Assembly: GCA_964591605.1 (NCBI GenBank)
Contig: CAZQEN010000128.1
Coordinates: forward strand, 1-18,916
Direction of reading: 5' to 3'
DNA: 18,916 nucleotides
Source: CAYLLT01 sp964591605
GTDB taxonomy: Bacteria; Planctomycetota; Phycisphaerae; UBA1845; PWPN01
The notes under the pieces are model-generated. The model was not told where the DNA came from and searched no databases. It saw nothing but the letters and a program-made list of their open reading frames with translations. Each line of letters starts with the position of its first letter. Position 1 is the first letter of the stretch. Shown here piece by piece: positions 14,161-18,916 of this stretch. The translations under genes and the position numbers were made by a program.

Positions 14161-14889
14161 ATGGCGAAAGCAACACCCGGCAAGACTCAACCGAACGTAG
14201 AGAAAGAGGGATTGAAGCTGCTTCGGCAGACGGAGGAGGTGCCTCGATTCAAAAGTGCCCGCCGGGCCAGGGCGCTCATTGAGGCCATCCAATATAACAA
14301 ATCAAAACTGGCGATCTGGTTCCTGAGACATGGGTTCGATCCCAATGCGAAGGACAGCAAGAATCGCAGCGCGCTCTATTGGGCGGCCCACTGGTGCAGA
14401 TCTTCTGTCATCGTGGAGCTGGTCAAACGCGGTGCCCGGCTGCCGGATGACGTGCTCATCGGCCCGATCAATGAGGGCGGCGATGAGAAGCTGATTCAAC
14501 TCCTCATCCGGCATGGCGCCAACGTGAATTGTTACGCCAGCCGGTACAGTCCCTTCGGGCATCATTCCCAGTTGAAGCGTTATGTACTCAGCTACGCGAT
14601 GGCTCGCGCTGCGCTTGAAGGGAATGAATCGATCCCGGTGATGCTGATCCGCGCCGGCGCCAGGATCAATCAACTGGTTCAACCGCGTTCGCATCCCGGA
14701 ATGGAAAACCGCTCCATGCTGGGAATTGCCGCGAGTGATGGCTTGATGAAGACCGTCCGGGCGATGATTGCGGCCGGAGCAGACGCGAATATGCGCGACA
14801 ACCGTGGTCGGACTGCATTGACGGACGCGATCGAAAGTGGTCACGCCCAGATTGCGAAAGCCCTGATGAGGGCCGGCGGCAAGCAATAA
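14161..14889 (+). CDS. Ankyrin-repeat protein 4, short
   Basis: A 242-residue cytosolic protein starting at ATG 14161 (AGGG two bases upstream is close; GAGACGACAGGG gives alternatives). Its N-terminal 30 residues are basic. The rest is divergent ankyrin repeats: LAIWFLRHGFDPNAKDSKNR, VIVELVKRGARLPDD, LIQLLIRHGANVNCY, VMLIRAGARINQLV, VRAMIAAGADANMRDNRGR. It ends directly in a repeat (IAKALMRAGGKQ) and lacks the shared domain of proteins 1, 3 and 5. It is the only one of the five ending in TAA. It could be a stand-alone single-block protein or a form that lost a C-terminal domain. Confidence 0.9.
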   Translation: MAKATPGKTQPNVEKEGLKLLRQTEEVPRFKSARRARALIEAIQYNKSKLAIWFLRHGFDPNAKDSKNRSALYWAAHWCRSSVIVELVKRGARLPDDVLIGPINEGGDEKLIQLLIRHGANVNCYASRYSPFGHHSQLKRYVLSYAMARAALEGNESIPVMLIRAGARINQLVQPRSHPGMENRSMLGIAASDGLMKTVRAMIAAGADANMRDNRGRTALTDAIESGHAQIAKALMRAGGKQ

Positions 14890-14924
14890 GACTGGCGATC
14901 TGCCATGACATGAAGGAGAGACAT

Positions 14925-14960
14925 TGCCGGATCGAAGAACTGCTTCGGAAAACTGGATAG
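14925..14960 (+). pseudogene. Remnant resembling the 3' end of ankyrin gene 2
   Basis: This stretch of the spacer between ankyrin genes 4 and 5 reads CRIEELLRKTG and stop. It matches the last residues of ankyrin protein 2 (RRIEEVLRKAHA). The DNA shares 23 of 25 bases with the gene 2 end over GCCGGATCGA(A/G)GAA(C/G)TGCTTCGGAA. A tiny ATG-initiated frame (from 14910) could cover it, but a leftover tail of a deleted or duplicated ankyrin gene explains it better. Confidence 0.5.
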
Positions 14961-15011
14961 TGAGGCCCATGAACTGGTGGGACTGCTATCGTACCTGCAG
15001 ATGGGAAGAAT

Positions 15012-16703
15012 ATGGCTTCTGACAAGAGCGTCGACGCATTATTGGCAGAATATGAGCGGCAAAAGGAGCAGGGTCGCAAGGATCCGCGCATCGGTGAGTT
15101 AGTGGTAGCGGCAAGAAAGGGAGAGGTGGAAACGGTGAAACGTCTCCTCGCTGCCGGCGGCGATCCGAATGCTCCCGCGCCAAGCCCCGAGGCAACCTCC
15201 GACATGCTGGAGACCCCCCTCTGGGCCGCGTTGTACGGCAGGAAACCCGCCGTCGTGAAGTTGCTGGCCGATGCAGGCGCCGACGTGAACGAGGGTTTCC
15301 CGGACACGCCGCTGGGTGCCGCGATAAACTTGAAGAATCTCGATCTCATCCGCGCGTTGATTGCGGGGGGCGCGGACGTCAACCTCGCCAATCGCTCCCA
15401 CGAGACGCCGCTGCTCAAGGCGGTGCAGTCGGAAAACGCAGAGATCGTTCAGGAACTCGTCAACGCAGGCGCGGACCCGAATCGGGTGGCCAAGAAGAAA
15501 AACTGGGACACCGTCACCAATTACTCGCCTCTCGAATTTGCGACGATGATGCGAAACAAGAAGCTCATCACGATTCTGGCTGCTTCAGGGGCTGGAGGGA
15601 AAAAACTCCCCGGAATGCTGCTGTGTGCCGCGGCCGGCAGCGGTGACCTGGCGGAGGTCAAGCGCAAGATCGAACAGGAGGGCGTCGATATCCACTGTCG
15701 TGATCCCCAGGGTCAGACACCGCTGATCTGTGCCGCGCTCGAAGGACGGGCAACTGTCGTCAAGTACCTGATTGACCATGGCGCAGACGTGAACCTGGCA
15801 GCCGGGGCCAAGTCCGACGGCGAAAGTCCGCTCATCGCTGCGGCGATGTCGGGAAAAGTGCCGGTGGTCAAACTGCTTGTGGAAGCCGGCGCCAATCTCG
15901 ACTACGAGCCCCAAGGCCAGAAGGGCCATACTGCGCTGGCGTACGCGAAGGCCGAACGACTCAAGAAGGTGGTCGAATACCTGCTCGAAGTGCAGAAGGC
16001 TCAGGGTAAGAGCCAACGCAGCATCATCCCGGTTGGCGTTCCCACCTTCGATACCAACGACGCCGCCTTCGTTGTCGAGGCGACCGTTGAACAAACCGCC
16101 GGGGCGTTCGCGAAGCTACGCGACGCGAGGACCTGGACGAGGAATGTCCTCGGCGGGAAGGTCAAGCTTGCCGCGCGCTCCTTCGCGATCTTCAAACTGA
16201 CCGGCCAGCCCTGGTCGATCGTCATGAAACTGAATTGCCCGACCTACAAGACCTGGCCGAGCCTGGCAGATGCGAAGGCAATGTCCGCGTCGCTTCGGAC
16301 CCGCGCCCTCTTCGTCGCCAACAGCGACACGGGCGGCGTCACGCAATACGCTCTCTTTGAAAAAGGAAAACTCGTCGAGTTTTTCGATTATGGGAGCTCG
16401 AATCGAGAAACGCCGGCGAACGAGATCGCCCGTAAACTGTCATCGATGTACAAGATCGATCTCGATTCGCTTCCTAACTTCTCGCATCATGAAGGCAAAG
16501 TATTCGGATCACTCCTGCGCGACGTCAAGTTGGCAAGGGTAAAGAACGACCTCGACTTCGTGAACGATTACCTGAAGGAGCAGAACGCGTTCATCCCGTT
16601 CGGGCTGGAGGAGTGGGGCGAGGCGGGGGAGACGGTAGAGTTGAGCCTCGAAGGCCTCGGCCCGGACGACGTTGAGCGATTGGATTACGTTGCAACCCGT
16701 TGA
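15012..16703 (+). CDS. Ankyrin-repeat protein 5, with a C-terminal shared 'GQxW' domain
   Basis: A 563-residue cytosolic protein starting at ATG 15012 with GGGAAG upstream. Residues about 25-330 are ankyrin repeats: VKRLLAAGGDPNAP, VKLLADAGADVNEGF, IRALIAGGADVNLANR, VQELVNAGADPNR, VKYLIDHGADVNLAAG, VKLLVEAGANLDYEP. The shared domain covers about 352-563: AGAFAKLRDARTWTRNVLGG, FAIFKLTGQPWSIVMKL (391-407), ALFVANSDTGGVTQYALFE, and the ending VELSLEGLGPDDVERLDYVA. It is the longest copy. Between the YALFE strand and the tail it has a Lys/Asp-rich insert (about 465-525). The stop is 36 bases before the SUKH reading frame, so the two are probably co-transcribed. Confidence 0.93.
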   Translation: MASDKSVDALLAEYERQKEQGRKDPRIGELVVAARKGEVETVKRLLAAGGDPNAPAPSPEATSDMLETPLWAALYGRKPAVVKLLADAGADVNEGFPDTPLGAAINLKNLDLIRALIAGGADVNLANRSHETPLLKAVQSENAEIVQELVNAGADPNRVAKKKNWDTVTNYSPLEFATMMRNKKLITILAASGAGGKKLPGMLLCAAAGSGDLAEVKRKIEQEGVDIHCRDPQGQTPLICAALEGRATVVKYLIDHGADVNLAAGAKSDGESPLIAAAMSGKVPVVKLLVEAGANLDYEPQGQKGHTALAYAKAERLKKVVEYLLEVQKAQGKSQRSIIPVGVPTFDTNDAAFVVEATVEQTAGAFAKLRDARTWTRNVLGGKVKLAARSFAIFKLTGQPWSIVMKLNCPTYKTWPSLADAKAMSASLRTRALFVANSDTGGVTQYALFEKGKLVEFFDYGSSNRETPANEIARKLSSMYKIDLDSLPNFSHHEGKVFGSLLRDVKLARVKNDLDFVNDYLKEQNAFIPFGLEEWGEAGETVELSLEGLGPDDVERLDYVATR

Positions 16704-16739
16704 GCAATCGACAGATGATTCTGTGGAGGCATGAGTATT

Positions 16740-17777
16740 ATGGGTTTCTGGGCAGAACTGAGCGAGGAATCGAAGGCGGTGGTCAGACAGTTGCCGCCGC
16801 TCACGGATGAAACTCTGGCGGCGGCCGAGGCGCAGTTTGGCGTGAAGCTTCCGCCCGCGCTGGTGGATTTACTGCGGACGCAGAACGGCGGCTAGCTGGC
16901 GAACGACGATTTCAAGTTTGGAGATGAACAAATCAGCGTTCGCGAGATCCTCGGGATCACGCTGCCGCAGGAATTCAACTCCCTCGGGCCGCTTCTGTGT
17001 CTGGACAACGAAGATAACTCGGAGTTGCGGGAGAACCTCGAGGCACGGGCGGGCGATGCCTCGAAACTGATTCAGTTCGCGGGGGGCGACTGCTGGTCTT
17101 ACCTGCTGGATTACAACCGCCTCAATGCCGCGGGCGAACCGACGGTTATCCAGATGATGCTGGACGACCCGGAGGAGGTGGGCGTTGAACGGATCGCCGA
17201 TTCATTCGAGGACTTCATGAAGGGCCATTATGCCGGCGATGCGGAGCCGGTCGTCCGTCTCGAAGAGGCCGGACAGTACAAGCTGGTGGCCGGTGGCGGC
17301 TACGAGGGACAACACACCGTGACGGGCAAGGCCATCCGGATCGCGTGGAAAATCTGCTCCCATCGTAACCGTCTGATTGTCTTCAAGCGGGAGGAAGGCT
17401 GGGAAGACGGCGAAACACGCGAACGCTCGGAGCTGTACAAGTCCGCGCTGTGTCTCGAGTTCCCCGCACTGGAGGATTACGGCGTGGAACTCGATCCGGA
17501 ACTGGCGGAGAACATCCGGCCGGCCGTCGAAATCGAAATCCTGGGCGTTTTCGATGTGCCTGTGGAGCCGAGATGCTACCAGTTCCTTCTGCACATTCAA
17601 CCCGGCGGGAGCAAATGGGTCTCTAAACAGACTTCGGAGGCTTGCGAGGGACGATGGAAGAACGATTCTTCCCGGGTTGTGTATGCCAGCGTTTACTCCG
17701 CCGACAAAGCTGAACTCAAGCGTACGATGGCGGCCGTCGCGAGGAGCTGCAGCGGCTTGAGAAGGTTCTTCGGCTGA
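16740..17777 (+). pseudogene. SUKH (SMI1/KNR4) family protein interrupted by an in-frame amber codon
   Basis: Reading through one TAG at 16893-16895 gives a continuous frame of about 345 residues. Residues about 20-165 are SMI1/KNR4-like: ETLAAAEAQFGVKLPPAL, LLRTQNGG, then after the stop LANDDFKFGD, then FAGGDCWSYLLDYN and RIADSFEDFM. SUKH proteins are known immunity proteins for bacterial toxins, and also act in other stress settings. TAG replaces the residue after NGG, where relatives usually have Tyr before Leu, so a TAC or TAT to TAG change is the simplest event. Residues about 170-345 are an extension I do not recognise (LEEAGQYKLVAGGGYEG, ALCLEFPALEDYGVELD). The start is ATG 16740 with GGAGG ten bases upstream; an ATG three codons earlier is too close to it. 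The gene follows ankyrin gene 5 by 36 bases. Confidence 0.8.
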
Positions 17778-17809
17778 GTCCTGACGTCACCGCACGGAGG
17801 AGTCATGCC

Positions 17810-18150
17810 ATGTGGTTTCGCAGCAAACCGGGCTACAAACGACAGACGATCCGCGACTGCAACCTGACCGACGCCGAGCTGGATTTCGTCACCTTCAGCA
17901 ACTGCGATCTGGCCACGCTCAGCCTGCCGCGCTGGCCGCATTTTGCGCTCCTCAATCCCGCGGCCGTCGCCCCGCGCATCCAGAACCCGCTGAACGGCCC
18001 GGTATTGAGCGCCCTCAAGGCCGTGGCCGGCAGCAGACGCCCATCACGAAGGGAATCACCCGTTACGGCCGGGCGTTTCTGGAGAAATCGTTGTGTTCTG
18101 AGGACCAGTTGCGAGCTGCGCTGTCGGAGGTCGATGGCACTCTTCTCTGA
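17810..18150 (+). pseudogene. Short gene, apparently frameshifted, family unknown
   Basis: GGAGGAG about nine bases before ATG 17810 gives a strong start, 32 bases after the SUKH stop. The first 75 residues are coherent: KPGYKRQTIRDCNLTDAELD, then FVTFSNCDLATLSLP, faintly like pentapeptide-repeat turns, then PLNGPVLSALKAVAG. After about 18032 this frame becomes Arg/Ser-rich and runs on to 18250. The alternative frame from about 18036 to 18150 reads TPITKGITRYGRAFLEKS and DQLRAALSEVDGTLL, which looks like a natural protein end. A single indel near 18030-18045 would join the two into about 113 residues. I do not recognise the family. Without a homologue the frameshift remains a judgement from codon and residue quality. 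Confidence 0.5.
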
Positions 18151-18440
18151 AAAGGGCCGAGTATCCGCAGATGACACGGATATGCCAGATAAGATTCTCG
18201 TCACCCCATCCGTGTCCATCTGTGGATGCGACAGGAATCGAGCGGCTTGAGCATGTACAAACGCGTGGAAGCCGGCACGGACGTGGCCATGATCGCGCGG
18301 GGGACGTGAGCCGCGGGCCCTGCTCGCCGCCCAGTCACCGTCGCTGGTCTTCGAGCTGCGCCGCGTGAGCGATGCTGCCGGCCTTCAGGGTGGATCTGTC
18401 GGGGTGTGGTCTTGATCCCGGCAAGGCCGGCGGTGGAGAA
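18151..18440. other. Non-coding stretch with a long inverted repeat
   Basis: About 290 bases between the frameshifted gene and the end of the PIN gene. Apart from the inverted repeat at 18164-18226 it holds only a small ATG frame at 18254 (MYKRVEAGTDVAMIARGT, then stop), which may be a fragment of a lost gene. I see no promoter or terminator. Confidence 0.5.
18164..18226. repeat. Long imperfect inverted repeat, REP-like
   Basis: The left arm TCCGCAGATGACACGGAT (18164-18181) and the right arm ATCCGTGTCCATCTGTGGA (18208-18226) pair over 18 positions, with one G-U and one bulge, around a 26-base loop. Sequences of the form ATCCGTGT-CATCTG-TGG recur as dispersed intergenic elements in some bacterial genomes, as far as I recall. 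That makes a repetitive extragenic palindrome likely. Confidence 0.65.
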
Positions 18441-18916
18441 TCAACGAAGTAGTACGAGTGTTTGAATTCCGGCCAGATGGCCCGAGCTTTGCTCAATCCT
18501 GTCGCTGCTCAGGATTGGGATCCCGATGGGGGACCGGCGTGCGTCCAGCTTCCGGAGGAATTCGACAGGCCGGACGATATGCAGTTCGGGGAACTGCTGC
18601 TGGCACGAGCGGCCCTCGGGGGTCAACGGGTCCGCGAGCACGAGCAGGTGGCGGATGCGGCTCACGACCAACTCGGAGCCGGTTGCCAGTGCGAGGTCGA
18701 TGCAGGCGGAGTCTTTCGGGTCCGTCGGATGATGATAGCGCTGCGGAACGTCGGTCACGACAACCGCGTACTCGCGGAGCTGCCGGATGAGCATCTCGAC
18801 CCGCTCGGCGGTGATGCCGTGCCTTACGGGCAGCTAGTCGGGCAACTCGCGGACTTCCTGGAGCACGAAGGGAGACAGGTGCAGGAGGTAATCGCCGCTC
18901 TCAGCCGCTTTGACAC
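18441..18916 (-). pseudogene. PIN-domain toxin (VapC/PilT-like), truncated by window edge and split by an amber codon
   Basis: Read from the right edge, the frame gives AAESGDYLLHLSPFVLQEVR, then a TAG at 18834-18836, then VRHGITAERVEMLIRQLREY, HPTDPKDSACIDLALATGSE and LVVSRIRHLLVL. This is the order seen in COG1569-type PIN toxins: the LSPF-x-LQEV helix, the D-P-x-D metal-site region, and the LVV-x-x-x-RHLLVL strand. PIN toxins are Mg-dependent RNases, usually paired with an antitoxin. The N-terminus with the first catalytic Asp lies beyond the window. The family normally has D at 'TGD-x-HLL', but here it is S (VVSRIRHLL), a further sign of decay. The C-terminal EFLRKL ending matches the family, with about 30 extra residues. 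Starting at ATG 18794 instead would leave only the C-terminal half. Confidence 0.72.

Overview
The window is GC-rich DNA from a Planctomycetota-type bacterium, probably Phycisphaerae-like. The lineage call rests on family content: a secreted mu-protocadherin-like cell-surface protein with the C-terminal signature I know from planctomycetes, a neighbouring secreted SgcJ/NTF2-like protein, and a secreted beta-helix protein ending in a dockerin. No rRNA, tRNA, CRISPR array or transposase is visible.

Left part (1-8320), housekeeping and cell surface: the 5' part of a UDP-N-acetylhexosamine-type dehydrogenase on the minus strand; a two-gene secreted pair on the plus strand (SgcJ/NTF2-like, then mu-protocadherin-like); a DegT/DnrJ/EryC1/StrS aminotransferase; a doubtful small minus-strand ORF; a NagD-type HAD hydrolase on the minus strand; and a beta-helix/dockerin exoprotein. 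The dehydrogenase and aminotransferase both fit nucleotide-sugar synthesis for surface polysaccharide.

Middle part (8321-16703), the unusual region: a 70-residue two-helix membrane protein, a leader with three consecutive strong stem-loops, then five co-directional genes for cytosolic ankyrin-repeat proteins spaced 39, 87, 67 and 122 nt apart. Three of the five share a non-ankyrin domain of about 140-210 residues that I cannot assign to a named family. It is N-terminal in the first protein and C-terminal in the third and fifth. A short stretch resembling the 3' end of the second ankyrin gene lies between the fourth and fifth genes, which suggests duplication and loss within the array.

Right part (16704-18916), decay zone: a SUKH (SMI1/KNR4) gene follows 36 nt after the array but has an amber codon where the family normally has Tyr. 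Then come a short gene that looks frameshifted, a long imperfect inverted repeat, and a PIN-domain toxin gene on the minus strand with another in-frame amber.

Tandem ankyrin proteins next to a SUKH protein resemble the polyimmunity loci known from polymorphic-toxin systems. No toxin is visible here, so an immunity or anti-toxin role for the array and its shared domain is inference.
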